This document shows, piece after piece, positions 17,102 to 25,618 of a stretch of 64,000 nucleotides of DNA (positions are counted from its first letter, which is position 1; every line of letters begins with the position of its first letter). The notes under the pieces are model-generated. The model was given only the letters and a program-made list of their open reading frames with translations, ran no database searches and was not told the origin of the DNA. Position numbers and translations under genes: made by a program. Source of the stretch: Cronobacter condimenti 1330. Lineage in GTDB: Bacteria; Pseudomonadota; Gammaproteobacteria; Enterobacterales; Enterobacteriaceae. The stretch is from positions 1,178,001 through 1,242,000 of the forward strand of contig NZ_CP012264.1 in NCBI RefSeq assembly GCF_001277255.1, in the 5' to 3' direction.

Positions 17102-19512
17102 CGGCCCGCTGGTTCTGGCGCGAATGGCGCTCCCCGTCGCTGTTAATCGTCTGGCTCGCGTTAAGCCTGGCGGTGGCCTGCGTGCTGGCGCTCGGCAAAA
17201 TAAGCGACCGCATGGAAAAGGGCTTAAGCCAGCAAACCCGTGAATTTATGGCAGGCGACCGTACGCTTCGCAGCAGCCGCGCGGTGCCGCAGGCATGGCT
17301 TGATAACGCGCGCAGGGAGGGGCTGAAAGTCTCCAGCCAGCTGAGTTTTTCCACCATGACTTTCGCCGCCGATCGCCCGCAGCTTGCGAGCGTGAAAGCG
17401 GTTGATAACCTCTATCCGCTTTATGGCACCTTACAGACGCGCCCTGAAGGGCAGTTGCCCGAGCCAGGCACGGCGCTGCTGGCGCCGCGGCTGATGGCGC
17501 TGCTCGGCCTGAAACCTGGCGAAACGGTAGAGGTGGGCGATGCGACGCTGACCGTCGCGGGCGAAGTCATTCAGGAGCCGGACAGCGGTTTTAACCCGTT
17601 TCAGATGGCGCCGCGACTTTTGATGAACCTGGCCGATGCCGAGCGTACTGGCGCTATCCAGCCCGGCAGCCGTCTCACCTGGCGCTATAAATTCGCAGGC
17701 TCACCGGCGCAACTGGCGCGCTATGAACGCTGGCTGTTACCACAGCTTCAGCCTGAGCACCGCTGGACTGGCCTTGAACAGGACGAGAGCGCGCTTGGCA
17801 AATCGCTCCAGCGCTCGCAGCAATTTTTGCTGCTCTCCGCGCTCCTGACGCTGCTGCTGGCGGTGGCTGCCGTGGCGGTGGCGATGAGCCATTACTGCCG
17901 GAGTCGCTATGACCTGGTGGCTATCCTGAAAACGCTCGGCGCAGGACGCGCGGCGCTGCGTAAGTTGATTGTCGGCCAGTGGCTGATGGTGCTCGCGCTC
18001 GCTGCCGTGACCGGCGGCGTTGCGGGGCTGCTGTTTGAGGCGTTGCTGATGCAACTTCTTAAGCCGGTCTTACCCGCCGCGCTGCCGGAGGCGAGCTTCT
18101 GGCCGTGGGTCTGGGCAGTGGGCTCAATGGGCGTGATTTCCCTGCTGGTCGGGTTGCGGCCGTACCGGCTCTTACTGGCAACACAGCCGCTGCGCGTGTT
18201 GCGCCGCGATGCGGTGGCAACGCTCTGGCCGCTCAGAGTCTATCTGCCGGTAATGGCGATAATTGTGGTGGCGCTGCTTGCCGCGCTGATGGGCGGGCGC
18301 ATGCTGCTCTGGGCGGTGCTGGCAGGTGCGGTGGCGCTGGCCGCGCTGTGCGGCGTCGCGGGCTGGGTATTGCTGTGGGGAATGCGTCGCCTGCGGCTGC
18401 GCTCCCTGGCGCTGCGGCTTGCCGTCAACCGACTCTTGCGCCAGCCGTGGCAAACCCTGAGTCAGCTTGCCGCGTTTTCGCTCTCTTTCATGCTGCTGGC
18501 GTTGCTGCTGGTGCTGCGCGGCGATCTCCTCGACCGCTGGCAGCAGCAACTGCCGCCGGAAAGCCCTAACTATTTTCTGATTAACATCGCCCCGGAACAG
18601 CGCGACCCGGTGAAAGCGTTCCTGGCGGAGCATCAGATTATCCCGCAGACGTTTTATCCCATTGTGCGCGCGCGTCTGACGCAGATAAACGGCAAGGCCA
18701 CGGCGGGCAACGAAGACGAGGCGCTTAATCGCGAGCTTAACCTCACCTGGCAGGCGGCGCGTCCGGACCACAACCCCATCACAGCGGGCAACTGGCCTCC
18801 CGGGCCTGGTGAGGTGTCGATGGAGGAAGGACTGGCGCAGCGTCTGAAGATAGCCCTGGGCGACAGCGTGACCTTTACCGGCGACACCCAGGCCTTTACC
18901 GCTAAAGTGACCAGTCTTCGCAAAGTGGACTGGGAGAGCCTGCGGCCCAACTTCTTCTTTATTTTCCCGCCGGGCGCACTTGACGGGCAGCCGCAAAGCT
19001 TCCTGACGAGTTTCCGGGCAGAGCGCGCCGACACGATGCTGACGCAGCTTAACCGGGAATTCCCGACGGTGAGCGTGCTCGATATCGGGGCCATTCTGAA
19101 GCAGATAGGCCAGGTGCTGGAGCAGGTAAGCCGCGCGCTGGAAGTGATGGTTGTGCTGGTTACCGCCTGTGGCGTCCTGTTGCTGCTGGCGCAGGTACAG
19201 GTTGGGATGCACCAGCGCCGCCAGGAGCTGGTGGTTTACCGCACGCTTGGGGCAGAGAAAAAACTGCTGCGCGCCACGCTCTGGAGCGAGTTTGCGCTGC
19301 TCGGCCTTGTGGCCGGTATCGTTGCCGCCATCGGGGCGGAGGTGGCGCTTGGGGTATTGCAGACCCGCGTGTTTGATTTCCCGTGGGAGCCTGACTGGCG
19401 GTTGTGGATAGCGCTGCCGCTCTGCGGTGCGCTGTTGCTGTCGCTGTGCGGCGGCTGGCTCGGCGTCCGTCTGCTGCGCGGTAAAGCGCTGTTCCGCCAG
19501 TTTAGCGTGTAA
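17098..19512 (+). CDS. ybbP: FtsX-type ABC permease YbbP
   Basis: An 804-aa membrane protein, the same length as E. coli YbbP. The N-terminal helix is followed by a periplasmic domain, two FtsX-like transmembrane blocks (about 240-430 and 690-804) and a second periplasmic region. The ATG at 17098 overlaps the ybbA stop; an ATG four codons earlier is possible but would lie inside ybbA. It forms a transporter with YbbA, with TesA encoded divergently. In E. coli rhsD follows; here a transsulfuration pair does. Confidence 0.93.
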   Translation: MTARWFWREWRSPSLLIVWLALSLAVACVLALGKISDRMEKGLSQQTREFMAGDRTLRSSRAVPQAWLDNARREGLKVSSQLSFSTMTFAADRPQLASVKAVDNLYPLYGTLQTRPEGQLPEPGTALLAPRLMALLGLKPGETVEVGDATLTVAGEVIQEPDSGFNPFQMAPRLLMNLADAERTGAIQPGSRLTWRYKFAGSPAQLARYERWLLPQLQPEHRWTGLEQDESALGKSLQRSQQFLLLSALLTLLLAVAAVAVAMSHYCRSRYDLVAILKTLGAGRAALRKLIVGQWLMVLALAAVTGGVAGLLFEALLMQLLKPVLPAALPEASFWPWVWAVGSMGVISLLVGLRPYRLLLATQPLRVLRRDAVATLWPLRVYLPVMAIIVVALLAALMGGRMLLWAVLAGAVALAALCGVAGWVLLWGMRRLRLRSLALRLAVNRLLRQPWQTLSQLAAFSLSFMLLALLLVLRGDLLDRWQQQLPPESPNYFLINIAPEQRDPVKAFLAEHQIIPQTFYPIVRARLTQINGKATAGNEDEALNRELNLTWQAARPDHNPITAGNWPPGPGEVSMEEGLAQRLKIALGDSVTFTGDTQAFTAKVTSLRKVDWESLRPNFFFIFPPGALDGQPQSFLTSFRAERADTMLTQLNREFPTVSVLDIGAILKQIGQVLEQVSRALEVMVVLVTACGVLLLLAQVQVGMHQRRQELVVYRTLGAEKKLLRATLWSEFALLGLVAGIVAAIGAEVALGVLQTRVFDFPWEPDWRLWIALPLCGALLLSLCGGWLGVRLLRGKALFRQFSV

Positions 19513-19820
19513 TTTTACGATGTCTGATGTTGTCAGCGCCTGTGGGCAACATCAGACATTCTCCCTTCGAAAAATTATGCAAAAGCACATGCGCAAAATG
19601 GCATAACGTCACGCAAGCGCGCGCATAAACGGCGAAAAAGGCCGCAAAATGCCGCGATTTAGCCATCGATATTTCCAGGTGTTTTTACTGCCGAATGGCT
19701 GTACTGCTGAAACAGCCAGTCATATTCCATCTGGTTCTAATTCCCCGCGAATCATTCTTTAACCGACGAAAAACGCAGTCCTATCATTTGCCCGTTCTCT
19801 GAATAACGGATAAACAGACT
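19513..19820. other. 308-bp intergenic region between ybbP and the transsulfuration genes
   Basis: It contains a perfect 13-bp inverted repeat (ATGTCTGATGTTG at 19520-19532, CAACATCAGACAT at 19547-19559, 14-nt loop) starting 8 nt after the ybbP stop. No T run follows, so it could be a Rho-independent-like 3' end or a protein site. The remainder is AT-richer and presumably holds the promoter of the downstream pair. No gene is visible. Confidence 0.6.
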
Positions 19821-21191
19821 ATGTCGATCGTCGATTCTGTCACCTCGCTTATTGGGCACACGCCGCTGCTGCGCCTGGCAAAGCTTGATACCGGCCCGTG
19901 CGAACTGCTGCTGAAACTTGAAAACCAGAACCCCGGAGGCTCCATCAAAGACCGCGTCGCGCTCTCGATGATTAACGAGGCGGAACGGCAGGGGCGTCTT
20001 GTTCCCGGCGGCACGATTATCGAAGCCACCGCAGGTAACACCGGGCTTGGGCTTGCGCTGATTGCCGCGCAAAAGGGCTACCGGCTTATTCTGGTGGTGC
20101 CCGATAAAATGAGCCGCGAGAAGATTTATCACCTGCGCGCGCTCGGCGTGGACGTGCGACTCACCCGCTCGGATGTTAACAAGGGCCATCCGGCGTATTA
20201 CCAGGATTACGCAAAGCGCCTCGCCGATGAAACGCCCGGGGCGTTTTACATCGATCAGTTTAATAACCCGGCGAACCCGCTCGCCCATGAAACCACGACC
20301 GCGCCGGAACTCTTTGACCAGGCGGGTGGGCACATCGACGCCATTGTGGTGGGCGTCGGTTCGGGCGGCACGCTTGGTGGCCTCCAGGCGTGGTTTCGCA
20401 AACACGCGCCTCATACCGAATTTGTGCTGGCCGATCCGGCAGGCTCCATTCTTGCCGACCAGGTAGAAACGGGGCGCTATCACGAGGCGGGATCGTGGCT
20501 GGTGGAAGGCATTGGGGAAGATTTTATTCCGCCGCTCGCGCACCTTGAGGGCGTGGGACAGGCTCTGCGTGTGACCGATAGCGAAGCGTTTACCACCGCA
20601 CGTGATCTGCTGAAAATCGAAGGTGTGCTGGCAGGATCTTCCACCGGCACGCTGCTTGCCGCCGCGCTGCGCTACTGCCGCGCGCAAACCACGCCGAAGC
20701 GCGTCGTGACGTTTGCCTGCGACAGCGGCAATAAATACCTCTCGAAGATGTTCAATGACGACTGGCTGCGCCAGCAGGGGCTGCAGGCGCGACCCGCCAC
20801 CGGGGATCTGCGCGATCTTATCGCCTTTCGCCACGACGAGGGCGCGGCGGTGACCGCCGCCCCTGACGATACGCTCGCAACTGTGCTTGCCCGGATGCGG
20901 CTTTACGATATCTCGCAGTTACCGGTGCTGTCGCAGGGCCAGGTGGTGGGCATCGTCGATGAGTGGGACTTGCTGACGTTTATTCAGGGTGACAGCCAGC
21001 GTTTTCACACCCCCGTTGCGCGCGCCATGAACCGCGAGGTCGTCACGCTCGATAAGCACGCCAGCGAGCGCGACGTATTTGATGTTTTCACACGCGGGCT
21101 GGTGGCGGTTGTTACCGACGACACGCGCTTTCTTGGTCTTATCACCCGCACCGATGTGCTGAACCGCTGGCGCAACCAGCTTGAATATTAA
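19821..21191 (+). CDS. Cystathionine beta-synthase
   Basis: A 456-aa fold-type II PLP enzyme. The Schiff-base Lys43 lies in NPGGSIKDR, the phosphate loop is GVGSGGTLGG (about 177) and the substrate Ser/Thr loop is EATAGNTGLGLA. Residues about 335-456 form a pair of CBS (Bateman) domains like eukaryotic and some bacterial cystathionine beta-synthases, not CysK/CysM. It condenses homocysteine and serine to cystathionine, the first step of reverse transsulfuration. It is followed after 11 nt by a cystathionine lyase gene. Klebsiella mtcB is a plausible orthologue (recalled). Confidence 0.88.
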   Translation: MSIVDSVTSLIGHTPLLRLAKLDTGPCELLLKLENQNPGGSIKDRVALSMINEAERQGRLVPGGTIIEATAGNTGLGLALIAAQKGYRLILVVPDKMSREKIYHLRALGVDVRLTRSDVNKGHPAYYQDYAKRLADETPGAFYIDQFNNPANPLAHETTTAPELFDQAGGHIDAIVVGVGSGGTLGGLQAWFRKHAPHTEFVLADPAGSILADQVETGRYHEAGSWLVEGIGEDFIPPLAHLEGVGQALRVTDSEAFTTARDLLKIEGVLAGSSTGTLLAAALRYCRAQTTPKRVVTFACDSGNKYLSKMFNDDWLRQQGLQARPATGDLRDLIAFRHDEGAAVTAAPDDTLATVLARMRLYDISQLPVLSQGQVVGIVDEWDLLTFIQGDSQRFHTPVARAMNREVVTLDKHASERDVFDVFTRGLVAVVTDDTRFLGLITRTDVLNRWRNQLEY

Positions 21192-21202
21192 GGAGCGTTA
21201 TC

Positions 21203-22348
21203 ATGGATAAATTCGCGACCCTCAGCGTGCATAGCGGCGCGCACCATGACCAACATGGCGCGGTGATGCCGCCTATCTATGCCACCTCCACCTACGCGCA
21301 GCCCGCGCCCGGCGAGCATACGGGTTATGAGTATTCACGCAGCGGCAACCCGACGCGCCACGTGCTTGAGCGCGCCATCGCCGAGCTGGAGGCCGGGCGT
21401 CAGGGGTTCGCCTTCGCCTCGGGGCTTGCGGCAATTTCGACCGTGCTGGAACTGCTCGATAAAGAGAGCCATATCGTGGCGGTGGATGATGTGTATGGCG
21501 GCACATACCGGTTACTGGAAAACGTGCGTAAGCGTACCGCCGGGCTGACCGTCTCCTGGGTAAAACCCGACGATCCCGCCGCGCTGGAGGCGGCGATCCG
21601 CCCGGAAACCCGTATGCTCTGGGTGGAAACGCCGACGAACCCGCTGCTGAAGCTTGCCGATCTGGAAGCCATCGCCGGGCTGGCGCGACGCCACGGTATA
21701 ATCAGCGTGGCGGATAATACCTTTGCGTCACCGGCAATCCACCGCCCGCTCGCCCTCGGCTTCGATATCGTGGTGCATTCCGCTACCAAATACCTGAATG
21801 GCCATTCCGATGTGGTGGCGGGGCTGGCGGTCGTTGGTGATAACGCGGCGCTTGCACAGCAGCTCGGGTATCTGCAAAACGCCGTCGGCGGGGTGCTCGA
21901 CCCGTTCAGCAGCTTCCTGACGCTGCGCGGCATTCGCACGCTGGCGCTGCGGATGGAGCGCCACAGCGTCAACGCGCTGAAAATCGCCCAGTGGCTGGAG
22001 CAGCATCCGCAGATTGAACAGGTTTTCTTCCCGTGGCTTGAAAGCCATCCGCAACACGCACTGGCGCGCCGTCAGATGGCGCTTGCTGGCGGCATGATTT
22101 CTGTCGTGGTGCGCGGCGATGAGGCGCGCGCGGCGCGGATTATCCAGAAGCTACGGTTGTTTACGCTTGCGGAAAGCTTAGGCGGCGTGGAGAGCCTGGT
22201 CAGCCAGCCATTTAGCATGACGCACGCCTCTATCCCGCTGGAACAACGGCTGGCGAAGGGGATTACGCCGCAGTTAATTCGGTTATCCGTGGGCATTGAA
22301 GAGGCAGACGACCTGATTGCCGATCTCGAACAGGCGCTGGAGGAATAA
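21203..22348 (+). CDS. Cystathionine gamma-lyase (trans-sulfuration PLP enzyme)
   Basis: A 381-aa Cys/Met-metabolism PLP enzyme. The PLP Lys lies in HSATKYLNGHSD, and the family block RSGNPTRHVLE is seen near residue 50. The sequence alone cannot fully separate gamma-lyase from gamma-synthase (MetB), but coupling to cystathionine beta-synthase argues for gamma-lyase, giving cysteine, 2-oxobutyrate and ammonia. AAGGAG sits 8 nt before ATG. Klebsiella mtcC is the likely counterpart. Confidence 0.85.
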   Translation: MDKFATLSVHSGAHHDQHGAVMPPIYATSTYAQPAPGEHTGYEYSRSGNPTRHVLERAIAELEAGRQGFAFASGLAAISTVLELLDKESHIVAVDDVYGGTYRLLENVRKRTAGLTVSWVKPDDPAALEAAIRPETRMLWVETPTNPLLKLADLEAIAGLARRHGIISVADNTFASPAIHRPLALGFDIVVHSATKYLNGHSDVVAGLAVVGDNAALAQQLGYLQNAVGGVLDPFSSFLTLRGIRTLALRMERHSVNALKIAQWLEQHPQIEQVFFPWLESHPQHALARRQMALAGGMISVVVRGDEARAARIIQKLRLFTLAESLGGVESLVSQPFSMTHASIPLEQRLAKGITPQLIRLSVGIEEADDLIADLEQALEE

Positions 22349-22483
22349 GGTCTGCAGGGCGGCGACGAGGGGAGGGTGCTCACCGGCTTGTTTTAACGGT
22401 GCGTGTAGATCCCCTCGCGCCAGCCCTCCCTAAAAGAGAGAAAAGGGAGAAAATGGAATATTCGCCATCCCAACGGCAGGCAT

Positions 22484-22512
22484 AAAAAAGGCACCTCTCA
22501 GGGTGCCTTTAC
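22484..22512 (-). terminator. purEK terminator
   Basis: Minus-strand AAAGGCACC-type stem (22502-22510 with 22487-22495) with loop CTGAGA, followed by a T run, just after the purK stop. Confidence 0.8.
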
Positions 22513-22514
22513 TT

Positions 22515-23582
22515 TTACCGTAACAGCGCCTGCGCCCAGGCGATGCCGCTGGCGTACTCGGGCGGCAGCAGCGGCGCGAGCGCCTCCAGCGTGGCGTCAA
22601 TCAGCGCCGGCTCGTTGTCGCTGAGGTTAAGGTGGCCGACCTTGCGACCTTCACGCACCTCTTTGTCGTACCAGTGCAGATGCACCAGCGGCAGCTTGAG
22701 CCAGTCGTAATTGAGATCGCTGCCAATCAGATTCACCATCACCGACGGGCTGCTGACTACCGGTTGCGGCAACGGCAGGCCGGTGATGGCGCGCAGGTGC
22801 AGCTCGAACTGGCTGATGGACGCGCCGTTCTGTGTCCAGTGACCGCTGTTATGCACGCGCGGCGCCAGCTCGTTAATCAACAGGCCCTGCGGCGTCACGA
22901 AGCATTCCATCGCCATCACGCCCACGTAATTCAGCTCATCCATAATGGCGCGCAGCATAGTTTCCGCCTGATCCTGCTGCGTGGCATTCGCTTTCGGGAA
23001 AGCGACACTCGTGCGCAGAATGCCGTCCTGATGCAGGTTATGCGTCAGCGGATAGAACACGGCGCGACCATCATGGGCGCGCGCGCCGACCAGCGACACC
23101 TCGCCAGAAAAATGGATGCCCTGCTCAACGATACATTCGCCATAACACTCGGCAGGCAGCGTGTCGGCGTCATGCTCACGCAGACGCCACTGTCCGCGGC
23201 CGTCATACCCACCGGTGCGGCGCTTCACGATGGCCAGCTCGCCGAGGCGGCTGAACACCTGCGGCCATTCGCTGCGATCGGCCAGTAACTGCCAGGGCGC
23301 GGTCGGCAGAGAAAGTTTGTCCAGAAGCTGTTTCTGCGTGAGACGGTCGGCGATAAGCGGGAAAACGTCGCGGTTTACGAAAGCCTGATGACGCGCCAGC
23401 TCGCGGGTCAGGGCGGTTTCCGGCCAGCGTTCGATCTCGGCGGTGATAACGCTCTGGGCGAACGGCACCGCCTGCGGATCGGCATCCAGCCCGACTGGCC
23501 AGACGCGAATGCCGAGCGGCTCGCCCGCCTGGCGGAGCATTCTGCCGAGCTGGCCGTTACCCAACACACAGACCTGTTTCAT
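22515..23582 (-). CDS. purK: 5-(carboxyamino)imidazole ribonucleotide synthase PurK
   Basis: A 355-aa ATP-grasp enzyme converting AIR, ATP and bicarbonate to N5-CAIR in purine synthesis. The N terminus CVLGNGQLGRMLRQAG is the family's nucleotide-binding start, and the ATP-grasp core includes KRRTGGYDGRGQW and LAPRVHNSGHWT. It overlaps purE by 4 nt (ATGA). Length equals E. coli PurK (355 aa). Confidence 0.97.
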   Translation of the reverse strand: MKQVCVLGNGQLGRMLRQAGEPLGIRVWPVGLDADPQAVPFAQSVITAEIERWPETALTRELARHQAFVNRDVFPLIADRLTQKQLLDKLSLPTAPWQLLADRSEWPQVFSRLGELAIVKRRTGGYDGRGQWRLREHDADTLPAECYGECIVEQGIHFSGEVSLVGARAHDGRAVFYPLTHNLHQDGILRTSVAFPKANATQQDQAETMLRAIMDELNYVGVMAMECFVTPQGLLINELAPRVHNSGHWTQNGASISQFELHLRAITGLPLPQPVVSSPSVMVNLIGSDLNYDWLKLPLVHLHWYDKEVREGRKVGHLNLSDNEPALIDATLEALAPLLPPEYASGIAWAQALLR

Positions 23583-24088
23583 GCATCCCCCCGTGGGTCC
23601 GGGTTCTCCAGCACCTCGTCGGTCTGCTTTTGGCGCCAGGTCTCAAGGCGCGCCAGCAGGGCGCTGTCGTGCTGCGCCAGAATTTGTGCGGCGAGCAGTG
23701 CGGCATTGGCCGCGCCCGCTTTGCCGATAGCCAGCGTGCCGACCGGAATACCGCGCGGCATTTGTACAATAGAGTAGAGGCTGTCCAGCCCGCTTAACGC
23801 CGCGCTCTGCACCGGCACGCCCAGCACCGGGACCAGCGTTTTAGCCGCGATCATGCCCGGCAGATGCGCAGCCCCGCCTGCGCCCGCGATAATCACCTGA
23901 AACCCCTTATCCTGTGCGCTTTCGGCGAAGCTGAACAGTTTGTCGGGGGTGCGGTGGGCGGAGACGACTTCGACATGATGAGGCACATCGAGAGCATCAA
24001 GAATTTCTGCGGCAAACTGCATGGTGGCCCAGTCGCTTCTGGAACCCATGACGATGGCGATACGCGCCGGGGTATGGCTGGAGGACAT
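23579..24088 (-). CDS. purE: N5-CAIR mutase PurE
   Basis: A 169-aa class I PurE, which isomerises N5-CAIR to CAIR. The motif MGSRSDW near the N terminus, SAHRTPD and GAGGAAHLPGM are intact. A TTG three codons upstream (24097) is open but lies too close to AGGAG; ATG at 24088 matches E. coli MSS-type starts. It heads the purEK operon under the PurR box at 24173-24188. Confidence 0.95.
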   Translation of the reverse strand: MSSSHTPARIAIVMGSRSDWATMQFAAEILDALDVPHHVEVVSAHRTPDKLFSFAESAQDKGFQVIIAGAGGAAHLPGMIAAKTLVPVLGVPVQSAALSGLDSLYSIVQMPRGIPVGTLAIGKAGAANAALLAAQILAQHDSALLARLETWRQKQTDEVLENPDPRGDA

Positions 24089-24172
24089 ACGTCTCAAAAC
24101 TCCTGTGGTCAGGCGGCAAAATGAACGGGGTCGCCGTTATGAGGGGTTCGAGAATAGCACGGATAACAGGCA

Positions 24173-24188
24173 AGGAAAACGGTTGCGT
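24173..24188 (-). promoter_or_regulatory. PurR operator (PUR box) of purEK
   Basis: On the minus strand ACGCAACCGTTTTCCT matches the PUR box consensus ACGCAAACGTTTNCNT with one mismatch in the invariant bases. It lies about 85 nt upstream of purE, as in E. coli. Confidence 0.85.
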
Positions 24189-24221
24189 ACGCGTGCGAAA
24201 GGCAAAAAAGCAGCACGCGAT

Positions 24222-24944
24222 TCAGAAAGGAAAGGCGAGCAGTTCTACGTCGTCAGGGGTGACTTTTATCATTGAGCCTTCGGTGTGCCAGGCGCCTAAT
24301 ACTACGCGATGCGCGGGCTGGCCGTTAGCCTCAAGCGGATGGACAGCAGGCCTGTGAGTATGACCGTGGATAAGCCACTGCACGTGATGACGCGTCATCG
24401 CCTCGACCACCGCTTGCGGGTTCACGTCCATGATCGCGAGATCTTTCTGGCTGTTGGAGGCTTTACTACCGGCGCGCATTTTGGCGGCGATACGGCGGCG
24501 CAGTCGCAGGGGCAGGGCGAGGAAGGCTTTTTGTATCCACGGCTTATGCACTTTCGCGCGAAATGCCTGATAACCAGCGTCGTCGGTGCAGAGTGTGTCG
24601 CCGTGCATAATCAGCACGCGTCTGCCGTAGAGGTCGAGCACCTTTTCTTCTGGCAAAAGCTGCATTCCGCTTTCATGTGCGAAGCGGCGGCCCAGCAGAA
24701 AATCGCGGTTGCCGTGAATGAAATAGCAAGGAACGCCGGCATCGCTTAACGCACGCAGGGCGGCCGCGATATCGCGGTGCAGCGGCTCGGGGTCGTCATC
24801 GCCAATCCAGGCTTCGAAGAGATCGCCAAGAATGTAAAGCGCATCCGCCTCACGCGCTGTGCCGGCTAAAAAACGCAGAAAACCGGCGGTAATCGCCGGT
24901 TCTTCTGAGGACAGATGAAGATCTGCAATAAAGAGCGTCGCCAC
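24222..24944 (-). CDS. lpxH: UDP-2,3-diacylglucosamine hydrolase LpxH
   Basis: A 240-aa peripheral membrane metallophosphoesterase of lipid A synthesis, cleaving UDP-2,3-diacylglucosamine to lipid X and UMP. Metal ligands are visible in IADLHLSSEEP (Asp8, His10), GDLFEAWIGDD, HGNRDF and HGDTLCTDD. Length matches E. coli LpxH (240 aa). It starts 3 nt after the ppiB stop codon, so ppiB-lpxH form an operon. Confidence 0.96.
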   Translation of the reverse strand: MATLFIADLHLSSEEPAITAGFLRFLAGTAREADALYILGDLFEAWIGDDDPEPLHRDIAAALRALSDAGVPCYFIHGNRDFLLGRRFAHESGMQLLPEEKVLDLYGRRVLIMHGDTLCTDDAGYQAFRAKVHKPWIQKAFLALPLRLRRRIAAKMRAGSKASNSQKDLAIMDVNPQAVVEAMTRHHVQWLIHGHTHRPAVHPLEANGQPAHRVVLGAWHTEGSMIKVTPDDVELLAFPF

Positions 24945-24947
24945 GAA

Positions 24948-25442
24948 TTACTCGCTGACGGTTACGCGCTCAATAATCACGTCTTCTTTAGGCACATCCT
25001 GATGCATGCCGCTGCGGCCGGTAGAAACGCCTTTGATTTTATCAACCACGTCCATGCCTTCGACCACTTCTGCGAACACGCAGTAGCCCCAACCTTGCAT
25101 GCTTTCGCCGCTGAAGTTCAGGAAGTCGTTATCCGCCACGTTGATGAAGAACTGGGCAGTCGCAGAGTGCGGTGCCTGCGTGCGCGCCATGGCCAGCGTA
25201 CCGCGGGTGTTCTTCAGGCCGTTGTTGGCTTCGTTTTTGATAGGATCTTTGGTGCTTTTTTGTTTCATGCCCGGCTCAAAGCCGCCGCCCTGAATCATAA
25301 AGCCGTTGATAACACGATGGAAAATGGTGTTGTCGTAGAAACCTTCGCGGCAATAGTCCAGAAAGTTTTTTACCGTTTCCGGCGCTTTGTCATCAAAAGT
25401 TTTGATTACGATGTCGCCGTGATTGGTGTGAAAAGTAACCAT
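24948..25442 (-). CDS. ppiB: Cytoplasmic peptidyl-prolyl isomerase B
   Basis: A 164-aa cyclophilin starting MVTFHTNHGDIVI; the active-site block FHRVINGFMIQGG and the AQFFINV strand are clear. It catalyses proline cis-trans isomerisation in the cytosol. The frame extends upstream to 25493, but the MVTFH start fits the family and E. coli length (164 aa). It is divergent from cysS. Confidence 0.96.
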   Translation of the reverse strand: MVTFHTNHGDIVIKTFDDKAPETVKNFLDYCREGFYDNTIFHRVINGFMIQGGGFEPGMKQKSTKDPIKNEANNGLKNTRGTLAMARTQAPHSATAQFFINVADNDFLNFSGESMQGWGYCVFAEVVEGMDVVDKIKGVSTGRSGMHQDVPKEDVIIERVTVSE

Positions 25443-25618
25443 GTCTGCATCCTGTTTTGTTTCAGTGGTGCTTCGGCTTCTGAAAGAAGCCACAGTAGGA
25501 GGGTGTTATAGCATAACTCACCGCTTGCTTCACCTTGCAAAGTGGGGTGCTTGCGGTTTCAATTATGGGTAATATAGGGGTTTTATCTGCTTACCACACA
25601 CTGACACGGAAACTTCTG

